Below are positions 15,170 to 25,183 of a stretch of 64,000 bases of DNA, one piece after another (position 1 is the first letter of the stretch; each line of letters begins with the position of its first letter). A program made the translations under genes and the position numbers. The notes beneath the pieces are model-generated. The model saw nothing but the letters and a program-made list of their open reading frames with translations, was not told where the DNA came from and made no database searches. Source of the stretch: Bacteroidota bacterium (GTDB taxonomy: Bacteria; Bacteroidota; Bacteroidia; Flavobacteriales; Weeksellaceae); NCBI GenBank assembly GCA_023386965.1, contig JAEWIR010000044.1, positions 1 through 64,000 on the forward strand, in the 5' to 3' direction.

Positions 15170-18100
15170 ATGAAAAAACTTTTATTAATGCTGATCTTAG
15201 GGTTTATGGCCCAGGTTAGTGGGCAGGGCACGCCGTCACCCTTACCCTATAGCCAGCCATTTACTACTAACGATTTTACCTTCGTTGGCGCACAGGCTAA
15301 CAAGTGGGCACATGGATCCGCAGCAGGTAACCCTGCCGATGCGATCTATATTTCCAACGACAACGGTGTTACCAATGAGTATACCAATAACTCCACCAGT
15401 GTAGCGCATGCCTACAAGGATTTAATTATCCCTGCGGGTTCTACAGTTGCTACGCTGTCATTTGACTGGCGTGCAAATGGTGAATCCTGCTGTGATTACC
15501 TGCGGGTCTGGCTGGTTCCTTCATCCTTTACACCCACAGCGGGGACGCAAATTACTGCCGGAGGTGGACGGATACAGCTTGGTGGTAATATGAATATGCA
15601 GTCCACCTGGCAGAACTACTTCAACACCAATGTAGCCATCAACACCTTCGCAGGTTCCAATATGAGGCTGGTGTTTGAGTGGAGAAATGACGGCAGTTTA
15701 GGTACGGCGCCGGCCGGAGGGATAGATAATGTGAATTTTGCTATTCCGACTTGTGTTGTTCCGGGCAACCCTAATGTAACTAACCTTACACCTAACTCCG
15801 CAACCCTTAACTGGACAGTACCTTCTACTGTGCCTGCTAATGGTTATCAATATTACCTTACAACAACCAATACCGCACCTACGGCGGCAACTGTAGGTAC
15901 AGCGGTTACGGGAACAAGTGTTAATCTTCCCTCTCTGATTTCGGGAACAACCTATTACTGGTGGGTGCGAGCGATCTGTTCATCTACGGACAGTAGTTTC
16001 TGGGTTGCCGGTCCTGAATTCACTCCGGGACAGATCGGCTCAGGTACAGCAAATCAAGGGTTTCTTCCTGTATATTCATGTTATGGATACAGCTATTCCC
16101 AGCAAATTTATACAGGTGCAGAAGTTACAGCAGCTCTCGGAGCTAATAATGTTATAACTAAAGTGCGTTTCAAAGTGTCTTCACCCGCTTCAACTCAGGC
16201 CAATTATAACCAGTGGGTTGTTTACATGGGAAATACCACACAGGCCAACTTTGCAACCACAACTTCCTATGTGCCTCTAAACCAAATGATGCAGGTTTAT
16301 ACAGGTACGCTTCCAAATATGGTGGCCGGTACGTGGGTGGAACTTACTCTTAATGTTCCATTTGTATGGGATGGAGTAAATAATATAGTTATTGCTGTGG
16401 ATGAAAATTCTCCCGGTCTTTCATGTACTGCTAACTGGGGAAGTTATACAGCAGGAACTAACAGAGGTATATTGTATAGAAGTGATTCAGTGAATCCTGA
16501 TCCTGCTTCACCACCTTCAGCAAGTGCCAGATATTCTGCCATTCCGCAAGTTCAGTTTGTAGGTGAGCCACTACCTGCATGTACGGCTGCAGCGCCAACG
16601 AATGTAATGGCTAGTGGACTTACCAGTACGACCGCCAACTTATCGTGGATGCCTGCTCTGGGTGCAAGTTATGTGTTGCAATGGAGACAGGTCGGTTCGC
16701 CTACCTGGAATACTGTAACTCCGGCTCCGGTGAACAGTTTCCATGTTCTAACAGGTCTGCAGGAACAGACGCAGTATGAATTCCGAGTAGCATATGTATG
16801 TAGCGGTACGCAGGGTGCTTTTGCCGGTCCTATTCAGTTTACGACCCCGGCAATGTCCTACTGTACGTCTGCGCCTACCAGCACAACGCCTTATGAGTAT
16901 ATCTCCAATGTAACCGTTAACGCAATTGGAGCTCCGGCAATGGTTTCCAACTCAACCGGTACCGGTGGTGTTTATACTGATTATACAAATGATCCTTCAC
17001 GTCTTGTAAGACTTGTGATCGGGACTTCAGGTAACACCGTTTCGGTTTCAAAAATGTGGACTGGGACCAATTATGCAGCAGGTACAGGAGTTTGGATTGA
17101 TTTTAACAGAAACGGAACTTTCGAAGCTTCAGAAAGAGTTCTTAACTCACCATCAAATACCACGACACCTGTAAATGCAACCTTTACAGTTCCGAACCCA
17201 CCCGGATCTTACGTAGGACCACTGAAAACCAGAATGAGGGTAATCCTTCAGGAAGGAGGAAATCCGAATGCCTGTGGTGGATTTACCTGGGGAGAGGTTG
17301 AAGATTATAATGTGGAATTGGTGGAACCAATCCCGTGTACTTCGGCAGCACCACAAGGTCTTTCAGCAAGTAATGTTGGACCGGTATCTGCGACTCTTTC
17401 ATGGATTCCTGCATCAGGAGCAGCCTATGTGCTGGAATGGAGAGAAGTAACTACACCTGCGTCACCATGGATTCCAGTTACTCCTGCTCCTGTAAACAGT
17501 TTCCATGTTCTTACAGGTCTTCAGGAGCAGAAAACCTATGAATTCCGTGTAGCTTACGTTTGTAGCGGAACTCAGGGAGCCTTCAGTGCACCTTTCCAGT
17601 TTACAACACCACCACTGAACTGGTGTCAGGCAGGATCGACTACAACACCGGTTGATGAGCATATTACAAATGTTACGGTAACACCAACCGGGTTCCCTAT
17701 AAGTGCACCGATGGTGAACAATTCCGGACCAAGTACCTATACAGACTATTATTTTGATCCAACTAAACTGGTAACTCTTGTTCTTGGATCTACAGGAAAC
17801 ACAATCTCCGTAGAGAAAGGATGGGTTAATGCGCCTTCAAACGTTGCAGTTTCGGCCTGGATCGATTTTAACAGAGACGGAATATTTGATACCGCAGAAC
17901 TTGTTCTGAACACTGCTTCAAGCCAAATCACTCCGGTCTCAACAACATTCGCAGTACCTGCCGTAGGTTATGCAAGTCCTTATAACACTAAAATGAGGGT
18001 TATAGCCAGACTTACTACTGTACCGACGGCTTGTGGAACCTTTAACTTCGGTGAGGTTGAAGATTATCCGGTGCGTCTTGTTGAGCCGATTCCATGTAAC

Positions 18101-19621
18101 AATGCTGCGCCTCAGAACGTAGTTGTTTCCGGAATTACACACAACTCCGCAACCGTTACATGGACACCCGATCAAGGAGGTGCTACTTACATCGTACAGT
18201 ACAAACCTGTAGGTGCAGCTAACTGGACGGGTCAGATTCCTGTAACATTCCTTACAGGTACTTACACCATTCCTAACCTGACGCCTTCTACACAGTATAT
18301 TGTACAGGTTGTGGCACTTTGCGACAACGTACCGGGACCACCAACGGAAGTTCCGTTTGAAACAAAATGTGATCCTGAACCACCAACTAACTTTACTGTA
18401 ACTTCAATAACACCAAACAGTGCGTTAGTTTCGTGGAATCCGGTTCCAACTGCTTCCTACGTACTTCAGTACCGTGAGGTGGGTGCTGCTACATGGACAA
18501 CTGTTAATGTAACAGGTACATCGTATTCACTAACAGGTCTTAATCCATATACCACTTATGAAGTACGTGTTGCTTCGGAATGTTCAGGAGCGGTTAACCC
18601 TTACACTACACCACAGGTGTTCACTACATTACCAACCTGTGAAATGGCGCCGATAGGTCTTACGGTAACTAATATCACAATGACACAGGCCCAGGTAGAC
18701 TGGAACGCGTATCCGGGAGCAACCTATGTGCTGAGATGGAGAAAAGTGGGTTCCAGCGGATGGAATACACAAAACCTGACTACCAACACATACATCATTA
18801 CCGGACTGTTTGAAGAAACTCAGTATGAAGTTCAGATTGCAAACGTTTGTGGCGGAACTACCCAACAGTTCACACATCCTTATGTATTTACAACTCCTGG
18901 ATTGATGTACTGCGATATGACAGCGGCAAGTTCAGTTGCTGAACATATTTCCAATGTTAACGTGCAACCTGCAGGCGGAACTGAGATGAACAGTGATTCA
19001 GATGCATCAGGCTATACAAGCTATGTGAATGACATCACAAGACATATCCTCCTAACCCAGGGATCAACCGGAAACAGGATTTCCATCAGCAAGGAATGGG
19101 CAAATACCCAGTACAACGAAGCTGTTACCGTTTGGATTGATTTCAACAGAGACGGAGTATTCTCCAACAGTGAAAGAATCCTTATTGCTCCGGCGAATCA
19201 GCAGACTCCGGTTACAGGAACATTCTCGGTACCAGCCGATGCATATGTAAGTCTTACAAATGACAAGTATGTTGTTATGAGAGTGGCTATGAGCAGAGAC
19301 GGATCTCCTGAGATGTGTTCAACGTTCGCCAATGGTGAAGTTGAAGATTACCGTGTAAGGATTACCAAGGCAATGCCTACCAACATCCTGAACCCGGATC
19401 AAATCCATGTTTATCCGAATCCGGTGAAGAGTACACTCTTCATCACTAAGGTGAAAGACGGAGCTAAGTACAATATTTACAGTTCTATCGGACAGCTTAT
19501 ACAGACCGGTATCGTTATCGGAAATAAGATAGACGTAAGTAAACTGATCAATGGAGTGTTTGTGATCGATATCACCGACACCAACGGACAGGCAGCACAG
19601 AAAAAATTTATTAAAGAATAA
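15170..19621 (+). CDS. Giant T9SS-secreted FnIII/GEVEDY adhesin-like protein
   Basis: 1483 residues. Signal peptide 1-18. Residues ~20-195 form a lectin/MAM-like jelly-roll (anchor-type) domain. FnIII follows at ~196-285, then another beta domain (~290-465). The core is FnIII (~469-560), GEVEDY (~565-716), FnIII (~722-812), GEVEDY (~815-969), three consecutive FnIII (~975-1240) and a third GEVEDY (~1246-1392). The three GEVEDY motifs read W-, F- and N-G-E-V-E-D-Y. A T9SS type-A signal occupies ~1404-1483. There is no catalytic motif, so surface adhesion or carbohydrate/protein binding is the likely role (inference). It follows two T9SS proteases that share the same FnIII/GEVEDY and sorting modules. 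Confidence 0.9.
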   Translation: MKKLLLMLILGFMAQVSGQGTPSPLPYSQPFTTNDFTFVGAQANKWAHGSAAGNPADAIYISNDNGVTNEYTNNSTSVAHAYKDLIIPAGSTVATLSFDWRANGESCCDYLRVWLVPSSFTPTAGTQITAGGGRIQLGGNMNMQSTWQNYFNTNVAINTFAGSNMRLVFEWRNDGSLGTAPAGGIDNVNFAIPTCVVPGNPNVTNLTPNSATLNWTVPSTVPANGYQYYLTTTNTAPTAATVGTAVTGTSVNLPSLISGTTYYWWVRAICSSTDSSFWVAGPEFTPGQIGSGTANQGFLPVYSCYGYSYSQQIYTGAEVTAALGANNVITKVRFKVSSPASTQANYNQWVVYMGNTTQANFATTTSYVPLNQMMQVYTGTLPNMVAGTWVELTLNVPFVWDGVNNIVIAVDENSPGLSCTANWGSYTAGTNRGILYRSDSVNPDPASPPSASARYSAIPQVQFVGEPLPACTAAAPTNVMASGLTSTTANLSWMPALGASYVLQWRQVGSPTWNTVTPAPVNSFHVLTGLQEQTQYEFRVAYVCSGTQGAFAGPIQFTTPAMSYCTSAPTSTTPYEYISNVTVNAIGAPAMVSNSTGTGGVYTDYTNDPSRLVRLVIGTSGNTVSVSKMWTGTNYAAGTGVWIDFNRNGTFEASERVLNSPSNTTTPVNATFTVPNPPGSYVGPLKTRMRVILQEGGNPNACGGFTWGEVEDYNVELVEPIPCTSAAPQGLSASNVGPVSATLSWIPASGAAYVLEWREVTTPASPWIPVTPAPVNSFHVLTGLQEQKTYEFRVAYVCSGTQGAFSAPFQFTTPPLNWCQAGSTTTPVDEHITNVTVTPTGFPISAPMVNNSGPSTYTDYYFDPTKLVTLVLGSTGNTISVEKGWVNAPSNVAVSAWIDFNRDGIFDTAELVLNTASSQITPVSTTFAVPAVGYASPYNTKMRVIARLTTVPTACGTFNFGEVEDYPVRLVEPIPCNNAAPQNVVVSGITHNSATVTWTPDQGGATYIVQYKPVGAANWTGQIPVTFLTGTYTIPNLTPSTQYIVQVVALCDNVPGPPTEVPFETKCDPEPPTNFTVTSITPNSALVSWNPVPTASYVLQYREVGAATWTTVNVTGTSYSLTGLNPYTTYEVRVASECSGAVNPYTTPQVFTTLPTCEMAPIGLTVTNITMTQAQVDWNAYPGATYVLRWRKVGSSGWNTQNLTTNTYIITGLFEETQYEVQIANVCGGTTQQFTHPYVFTTPGLMYCDMTAASSVAEHISNVNVQPAGGTEMNSDSDASGYTSYVNDITRHILLTQGSTGNRISISKEWANTQYNEAVTVWIDFNRDGVFSNSERILIAPANQQTPVTGTFSVPADAYVSLTNDKYVVMRVAMSRDGSPEMCSTFANGEVEDYRVRITKAMPTNILNPDQIHVYPNPVKSTLFITKVKDGAKYNIYSSIGQLIQTGIVIGNKIDVSKLINGVFVIDITDTNGQAAQKKFIKE
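16575..18080 (+). repeat. Tandem FnIII-GEVEDY duplication inside the giant T9SS gene
   Basis: Two units of about 750 nt (16575-17330 and 17340-18080), each encoding one FnIII plus one GEVEDY domain. The segments A-P-V-N-S-F-H-V-L-T-G-L-Q-E-Q are identical in both units, as is Y-E-F-R-V-A-Y-V-C-S-G-T-Q-G-A-F, while the codons differ mainly at third positions. This indicates an old duplication kept similar at protein level. Confidence 0.85.
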
Positions 19622-19639
19622 ATGCTGGTCCAATAAGTG

Positions 19640-19665
19640 AAGCCCTCAGAAATGAGGGCTTTTTT
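19640..19665 (+). terminator. Rho-independent terminator after the giant T9SS gene
   Basis: Perfect 9-bp stem (19640-19648 with 19653-19661), GAAA tetraloop and T run, 18 nt past the stop. Confidence 0.92.
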
Positions 19666-19700
19666 ATTGGATAGCTGTTTAGCCTGGAATCGGTTTTTAT

Positions 19701-19745
19701 GTTTTAAAAAATAAGAAGGAGATGACGCTTGGTCATTTCCTTCTT
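19701..19745 (-). terminator. Rho-independent terminator after coaE
   Basis: 14-bp stem with a single G-T pair (19713-19726 with 19732-19745). On the minus strand it is followed by an A/T-rich run containing ATTTTTT. It ends the minus-strand coaE transcript. Confidence 0.85.
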
Positions 19746-19762
19746 GTTTAATATGCTTTGTG

Positions 19763-20398
19763 TTATGATTTCGCTTCTGTCAGTTGTGCTATTACCTTCT
19801 CTGTTTCAGTTTCCAGCTCAGTTAAGCCTTCATTATTATGAATTACAAAATCAGCCAGTTTCAGCTTATCCTTTTCGGGCAGCTGCCGGTCCATAATAGC
19901 TTCTATTTCACGGTAGGTCTTTCCGTCGCGGTCCATTACCCTTTTCATCCTGATGTTGTCTTCTGCGGTGACCAATATGGTGCTGTCGCACTCTTTATTG
20001 AGTCCCAGTTCAAATAGCAGGGCGGTCTCTTTAAAAAGAAAAAGGCTTTGCTGCCGACTTCTCCACGCTTCAAAATCCACACGAACTGCGGGGTGTATCA
20101 GGCTGTTCAGACCATCAAGAAGGGTGTCATTACCGAATACCTTTCCTGCTACCAGTTTGCGGTTATACCTGTTGTCGCTGTCGTAGGCTGTGGGACCCAG
20201 TAATTCTATGATTTGTTCCTTAAGGTGGGGATCGTCATTTACGATTTCCTTAGCCCGGAAATCCGAGTAGTATACGGGATAACCTAATCCCTCAATGAAT
20301 TTTGCTACTGTGCTTTTTCCCGAACCAATACCGCCGGTAAGGCCTATGACCTGGGGTTCGGGTTCTGGCGAGGCGGTTCCGCCATCGTTAGTGTCCAT
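19763..20398 (-). CDS. coaE: Dephospho-CoA kinase
   Basis: 211 residues. The P-loop G-G-I-G-S-G-K-S-T is at 22-30, followed by Y-Y-S-D-F-R-A-K (the dephospho-CoA binding aspartate region) and the lid with M-D-R-Q-L-P. It phosphorylates the 3'-hydroxyl of dephospho-CoA with ATP, the last step of CoA synthesis, in the cytoplasm. The first 15 residues are an acidic extension not usual for the family, but no later start fits before the P-loop strand. It is followed by a strong terminator. The next upstream minus-strand gene (MBL hydrolase) is 67 nt away. Confidence 0.95.
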   Translation of the reverse strand: MDTNDGGTASPEPEPQVIGLTGGIGSGKSTVAKFIEGLGYPVYYSDFRAKEIVNDDPHLKEQIIELLGPTAYDSDNRYNRKLVAGKVFGNDTLLDGLNSLIHPAVRVDFEAWRSRQQSLFLFKETALLFELGLNKECDSTILVTAEDNIRMKRVMDRDGKTYREIEAIMDRQLPEKDKLKLADFVIHNNEGLTELETETEKVIAQLTEAKS

Positions 20399-20465
20399 AA
20401 ATATGCGTTTAAATTAATTCAAAGATATACAATTCTGATTTTGTTGAGCCGCAACTCTCGGACTC

Positions 20466-21332
20466 TTAATATCCGAATACATCATTCATCGTAAATGTTT
20501 CGTCCAGACGGACACCTTTCTCCGTCATCTTGAGGCTGGCCAATTCATAGTGGGCATCGTGCTCAAAAAATAAAAGATATTCATTGTCAATACATTTCTG
20601 CAGGAACCTGGCTTTTTCCTCTATTGTCAGCAGTGGCCGCGTATCGTAGCCCATGACATAAACCTGCGGTATATGGCCTGCGGTAGGAATCAGGTCTGCT
20701 GCAAAAACAATTGTTTTTTCCTGGTATTGGATTACGGGAAGCATTTGTTTTTCTGTATGTCCATCCACAAAGATGACATCCATCTTCAGGTCCGGTGCGA
20801 ACCCGTAGTTGCAGCTGGTAGGAATAGGCAGAAAACGCAGCTGACCGCTTTCCTGCATAGGCATGATGTTTTCCTTCAGGAAGCTGGCTTTTTCGCGTGC
20901 ATTAGGTTCGGTAGCCCATTTCCAGTGTTCCTCATTGGTCCAGTATTCCGCGTTCTTAAAAGCAGGTTGGTAGCCTGTGCGGTCATCATTCCACTCTATG
21001 GCGCCACCACAGTGGTCGAAGTGAAGGTGAGTGAGAAACACATCGGTAATATCTTCACGTACAAAACCATATTTCTTCAGGTTTTTATCAAGCGTATCAT
21101 CTCCCCAAAGCGAGTAATGACCAAAAAACTTATCGTCCTGCTTGTTTCCAAGGCCGCAGTCTATGAGGATAAGTTTTTTGCCGTCTTCTACCAGAAGTGA
21201 GCGTGTACCCAGTTCAATCAGGTTTTTCTCATCGGCTGGGTTGGTTTTTTGCCAAATGGACTTCGGGACGACGCCAAACATAGCGCCGCCGTCCAGTTTA
21301 AATTTTCCGCACTGAATTGGATATAGTTTCAT
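20466..21332 (-). CDS. MBL-fold metallohydrolase
   Basis: 288 residues, no signal peptide. The metallo-beta-lactamase motif T-H-L-H-F-D-H-C-G-G (H102, H104, D106, H107) binds two metals. Further ligands are in the V-D-G-H-T-E segment and the E-H-D-A-H segment near the C-terminus. The overall arrangement resembles the lactonase/quorum-quenching branch (AHL-lactonase-like), but substrate cannot be decided from sequence. Its start codon overlaps the stop of the PaiB-like gene by 4 nt (ATGA-type overlap), so the two are translationally coupled. Confidence 0.87.
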   Translation of the reverse strand: MKLYPIQCGKFKLDGGAMFGVVPKSIWQKTNPADEKNLIELGTRSLLVEDGKKLILIDCGLGNKQDDKFFGHYSLWGDDTLDKNLKKYGFVREDITDVFLTHLHFDHCGGAIEWNDDRTGYQPAFKNAEYWTNEEHWKWATEPNAREKASFLKENIMPMQESGQLRFLPIPTSCNYGFAPDLKMDVIFVDGHTEKQMLPVIQYQEKTIVFAADLIPTAGHIPQVYVMGYDTRPLLTIEEKARFLQKCIDNEYLLFFEHDAHYELASLKMTEKGVRLDETFTMNDVFGY

Positions 21333-21955
21333 CTGTTTTTATTTTCTTTTAGATTCTGTTTCATTTTCAAGGCCATTGTTTTGTCTGAATGGCTTCCGCT
21401 GGTCAGCAGGTTCTGAATAATACTTTCGGTATTCTTCTGGTCGCGGTTTTGGGACAATTTTGAAGCGATATGAATTTCGGTGGGAAAGATATTGATTCCG
21501 AAAGCACCTTTCATCTCACTTCGAATTTTTTCTTCACCAATGTTTTCAGCAAACATCGGACATTTTTGTTGTTTCTCGTATTTATAGGTCAGTTTTTGCA
21601 GATGGCGATAGAGCTCGTGATCTGTCATAGCTTTTACAGTTCCGCGAATTTGAACTGCTTCGTAATTCCAGGTGGAAACATTGACATGGTCGTACCAGGA
21701 AGATGAAATATAAGCATTTGCGCCTAGAAAGTCACAAAGTACTTCATCTCCTTCATCCAGCACTTTAGCCTGGTGGTTCGCCCTGGAAACATGGGTTTCG
21801 AGGTAGAAATCTTCCTCCGCTTCGTTTAGGATAAACATGGAATGTGTGGCCCAGAGTTTTTCCTTGGCAGAGATAAGCATCGCGAAGCCGCTTTCGCTGA
21901 TGATTTGCTTCATCAGTTCACGGTCTTCGCTTTTGTAGATTTTCGGGAGGTACAT
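21329..21955 (-). CDS. PaiB-like FMN-binding protein
   Basis: 208 residues. The M-Y-L-P-K-I-Y start, the T-H-S-M-F-I segment, H-V-S-R-A-N-H-Q (flavin-binding loop), Y-I-S-S-S-W-Y and the V-S-T-W-N-Y segment are the usual features of the PaiB/FMN-binding split-barrel family. In Bacillus PaiB is described as a negative transcriptional regulator, but most homologues are uncharacterised flavoproteins. Coupled by a 4-nt overlap to the downstream MBL hydrolase, suggesting a shared function. Confidence 0.88.
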   Translation of the reverse strand: MYLPKIYKSEDRELMKQIISESGFAMLISAKEKLWATHSMFILNEAEEDFYLETHVSRANHQAKVLDEGDEVLCDFLGANAYISSSWYDHVNVSTWNYEAVQIRGTVKAMTDHELYRHLQKLTYKYEKQQKCPMFAENIGEEKIRSEMKGAFGINIFPTEIHIASKLSQNRDQKNTESIIQNLLTSGSHSDKTMALKMKQNLKENKNR

Positions 21956-21965
21956 TGATTTTCGC

Positions 21966-22814
21966 TTACAATGACGATGATGATTTCATCTTGATTTTAA
22001 CCTGCAGATTATTTTGCTCGAGTTCTGAATAAATTTTTTCAATGGTGACAGCATCAGTATAAAAAGTTGCTACGTCCGAGTTGGGAGGGTTGGAGCTGTC
22101 GGTATAAACAGGGATATTGAAATTATTAATATCTCCCGGAGTATTTACGATTTTGTATACTCCTTTTGTCTGTGAAGAAATTTCAATTAATTGTTTATCA
22201 ATAGGTTTTACTTTTATTTTTTTAAAGATCAGGTTGCCATTAATGTCTGCCCTGTCGGGTAGTAACTCATATTTCTTAGGTGAAATGATAACAGCATTAA
22301 GCTTAATATTTTCTGTCAATAAAACAGCCGTAGCCAGTTTAGGTGAGTAGGTGTTCACATTTGTGGGACCGTCTGAAAAGATTAGTATGGATTTGCCTGA
22401 GTCCACATTATTCAGAGAGTAGGCTGCATTTAATAAACCTTCCGGAATATTTGTTCCAGGGTTTAAGCTCATGCAGTACTTTTCTATTTCGCTTACAGCA
22501 CTAAGCAGTTTTTCTTTATTTGCGGTAAGAGGGCAGTGTATATATGAATTTCCCGAAAAAACAATAACTGAAAATGATTCGTTTTTGTCTTTGTTATTTA
22601 TAATTTTCTTTAAACGTTCAACTACAGCCTTTATCCGGGTAGGCGCAAAATCCGGAGAGATCATTGTTATGGATGTATCAATAAGCAACGCCGTACTTTG
22701 TGTGGGAGTTTCTTTCACAGATGAGGTTTTATTGTTTTCCGAACAGCTGATAAATAGTAGTAATGCCAAAATAACCGCTGACCTCATATACCTGCTGTTG
22801 TTAAAAAAGCTCAT
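21966..22814 (-). CDS. von Willebrand factor A domain lipoprotein
   Basis: 282 residues with a lipoprotein signal (L-F-I-S-C-S, cysteine at 24). A vWA domain runs from about 40 to 225: the metal-ion site begins D-T-S-I-T, with a Rossmann core and I-L-I-F-S-D-G supplying a further ligand. The C-terminal ~60 residues are not assigned. The start at 22814 overlaps the ruvB stop by 14 nt; M10 (22787) would give a shorter signal and no overlap. Neighbouring minus-strand genes (ruvB, paiB-like) suggest co-transcription but not function. Role unknown; ligand binding at the membrane is inferred. Confidence 0.8.
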   Translation of the reverse strand: MSFFNNSRYMRSAVILALLLFISCSENNKTSSVKETPTQSTALLIDTSITMISPDFAPTRIKAVVERLKKIINNKDKNESFSVIVFSGNSYIHCPLTANKEKLLSAVSEIEKYCMSLNPGTNIPEGLLNAAYSLNNVDSGKSILIFSDGPTNVNTYSPKLATAVLLTENIKLNAVIISPKKYELLPDRADINGNLIFKKIKVKPIDKQLIEISSQTKGVYKIVNTPGDINNFNIPVYTDSSNPPNSDVATFYTDAVTIEKIYSELEQNNLQVKIKMKSSSSL

Positions 22815-23823
22815 TTGGTCTTTTTGGTATCGATATATTCAAATGTTTATATGCCTTTTCTGTAACCTCCCGACCGCGTGGTGTACGTATTATAAACCCT
22901 TCCTGAATCAGGAACGGTTCATAAACTTCTTCCAGGGTTTCCGGGTTTTCGCCGATTGATGTGGCCAGTGCCGAAATTCCTACAGGTTTTCCCCGGAAAT
23001 TCTCGATCATCACCCTCATTATTTTATTGTCCATATCATCCAGGCCAAATTCATCCACATTCAGTGAATTAAGCGCGAATTTTGTGATCTCAATTTCGAT
23101 CTCCCCATTTCCTTTTATTTCCGCAAAATCCCGCACTCTTCTAAGCAATGCGTTTGCAATCCTCGGAGTTCCGCGGCTTCTGCGGGCTATTTCCAGTGCT
23201 GCATCTTCATAAATCTTCACGCCAAGCACACGGGCACTTCTCTCAATGATCATCCCCAGCAGTTCAATCGTGTAATATTCAAGCCGGGACTGTATGCCAA
23301 ATCTGGCCAGCATGGGCTTGGTGAGCATTCCACTTCTTGTGGTGGCTCCCACGAGAGTAAAGGGATTGAGGCCGATCTGTACGCTGCGGGCATTGGGCCC
23401 GGTTTCCAGCATAATGTCAATTTTATAATCTTCCATCGCCGAATAAAGATATTCTTCTACAATTGGAGAAAGGCGGTGAATCTCGTCAATGAAAAGCACA
23501 TCGTTCTCTTCCAGATTGGTCAGCAGTCCCGCCAGACTTCCCGGTTTATCCAGCACGGGTCCGGAGGTGATCTTACAGCCTACTCCAAGCTCATTTGCTA
23601 TAATATTTGCCAAAGTTGTCTTTCCCAGTCCCGGCGGGCCGTGAAGCAGTACGTGGTCGAGCGCACCACCACGGTTTTTGGCTGCGGCTACGAAGACTTC
23701 CAGATTGTCGAGTGTCTTTCGCTGCCCGGCAAAGTCCTGAAAGCTCTGGGGCCGGATTTTCTCCTCCTGCAACAGTTCATCATCTGAAAAATTATCCTTA
23801 TCAGGATGTAAAAAATCGGGCAT
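22801..23823 (-). CDS. ruvB: Holliday junction branch migration ATPase RuvB
   Basis: 340 residues, the usual family length. Walker A G-P-P-G-L-G-K-T at 62-69, Walker B D-E-I-H at 113-116, sensor region G-A-T-T-R-S-G, arginine-bearing S-R-G-T-P-R-I-A-N segment and a C-terminal winged helix containing R-T-P-R-G-R. RuvB forms hexamers that drive RuvA-bound Holliday junctions. ruvA and ruvC are not in the window. It is divergent from hutI with a 127-nt gap. Confidence 0.97.
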   Translation of the reverse strand: MPDFLHPDKDNFSDDELLQEEKIRPQSFQDFAGQRKTLDNLEVFVAAAKNRGGALDHVLLHGPPGLGKTTLANIIANELGVGCKITSGPVLDKPGSLAGLLTNLEENDVLFIDEIHRLSPIVEEYLYSAMEDYKIDIMLETGPNARSVQIGLNPFTLVGATTRSGMLTKPMLARFGIQSRLEYYTIELLGMIIERSARVLGVKIYEDAALEIARRSRGTPRIANALLRRVRDFAEIKGNGEIEIEITKFALNSLNVDEFGLDDMDNKIMRVMIENFRGKPVGISALATSIGENPETLEEVYEPFLIQEGFIIRTPRGREVTEKAYKHLNISIPKRPNELF

Positions 23824-23950
23824 ACCTCAGTTTTGTATATCTTCAAAGATAATAATTTTAGGTGGAATCTCTTAAACAGCAAGGCGTCCGTCATGGCTTG
23901 TTCTTCCTAAAATCTTTGCCAGCTTATCTATTAATCTTAAATTTACGGAT

Positions 23951-25183
23951 ATGAAACTTATTGGACCTTTTAAACAAATCATCACCCTGGCCAACCTCCC
24001 GTTACGTGGAAAACTGGCTGATGAACAACTGCAGATTATAGAGAACGGAGGGATTTTGGTAAAAGAGGGTTTCGTGGAAGAAGTGGCTTCTTTTCAAGAC
24101 CTTTCCGAGCAATTTCCCGATGTTGAAATTGAGCCTGTTAGCGGTATACAGGTTTGTTTGCCCGCATTCACCGACTGTCATACGCATATCTGCTTTGGCG
24201 GAAACCGCGCCAATGATTTCGCCATGCGTAATGGCGGCAAAAGCTATCTTGAAATTGCTGAAAGCGGCGGCGGTATCTGGAGTTCCGTTCAGCACACCAG
24301 AACAGCACCTGAAGAGGAGTTGATAAAAACCACACTGGAAAGGGTTGATTTTCTGCTGTCACTGGGAATAACTACGATAGAAATCAAGTCAGGTTATGGT
24401 CTGGATGTAGAAAATGAGCTGAAAATGCTGCGCGTCATCAAAAAAGTGCAGGAAATGACTAAAGCTACGCTTATTCCCACCTGCCTGGCAGCCCATCTGA
24501 AGCCCCGTGATTTTGCGGGCAGCAACTCGGACTACCTTAATTATATTACAGACAATATTTTACCCTTGGTTAAAGCGGAAAAACTCGCCAACCGTGTAGA
24601 TATCTTTATTGAAAAATCTGCCTTCCAGCCGGAAGAAGGGCGCGAATTCCTGTTAAAGGCAAAGGAACTAGGCTTTGAAATCACTGTTCATGCGGATCAG
24701 TTTACACCGGGAAGTTCGCGAATTGCAGTTGAAGTGGGCGCGAAATCCGCAGACCATCTGGAAGCTACCGCTGATGACGATATTGCATTTTTGGCAAATT
24801 CTGAAACGGTAGCAGTTGCATTGCCCGGTGCCAGTCTTGGCCTGGGTGAAAAATTTACTCCTGCCCGCAAGATCCTTGACGCCAACGGTATCCTGGCCAT
24901 CGCTTCCGACTGGAATCCGGGCTCTGCACCCATGGGTAATCTGGTGACGCAGGCGTCCATTTTGGCCACCTTTGAAAAACTTTCCACGGCCGAAGTTTTG
25001 GCCGGTATGACTTTCCGCTCTGCTTTTGCTCTGGGCCTGGAGGACCGAGGCAAACTGGAGAAAGGGATGAAAGCTGATTTTGTAACCTACAGAACCGATA
25101 ATTTTCAGAATGTACTTTACCGTCAGGGTAGTTTGCAGGCAGAAAGTGTATTTATCAACGGAAAAAAAATAAATAATGATTAG
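23951..25183 (+). CDS. hutI: Imidazolonepropionase
   Basis: 410 residues. The amidohydrolase metal motif D-C-H-T-H (H77, H79) is followed by F-G-G-N-R-A. A second ligand lies in V-H-A-D-Q-F and the catalytic S-D-W-N-P-G-S-A-P-M segment is near the C-terminus. It hydrolyses imidazolone-5-propionate to N-formimidoyl-glutamate in histidine degradation. hutG starts 8 nt before its stop, so the two form an operon. hutH and hutU are not in the window. Confidence 0.95.
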   Translation: MKLIGPFKQIITLANLPLRGKLADEQLQIIENGGILVKEGFVEEVASFQDLSEQFPDVEIEPVSGIQVCLPAFTDCHTHICFGGNRANDFAMRNGGKSYLEIAESGGGIWSSVQHTRTAPEEELIKTTLERVDFLLSLGITTIEIKSGYGLDVENELKMLRVIKKVQEMTKATLIPTCLAAHLKPRDFAGSNSDYLNYITDNILPLVKAEKLANRVDIFIEKSAFQPEEGREFLLKAKELGFEITVHADQFTPGSSRIAVEVGAKSADHLEATADDDIAFLANSETVAVALPGASLGLGEKFTPARKILDANGILAIASDWNPGSAPMGNLVTQASILATFEKLSTAEVLAGMTFRSAFALGLEDRGKLEKGMKADFVTYRTDNFQNVLYRQGSLQAESVFINGKKINND

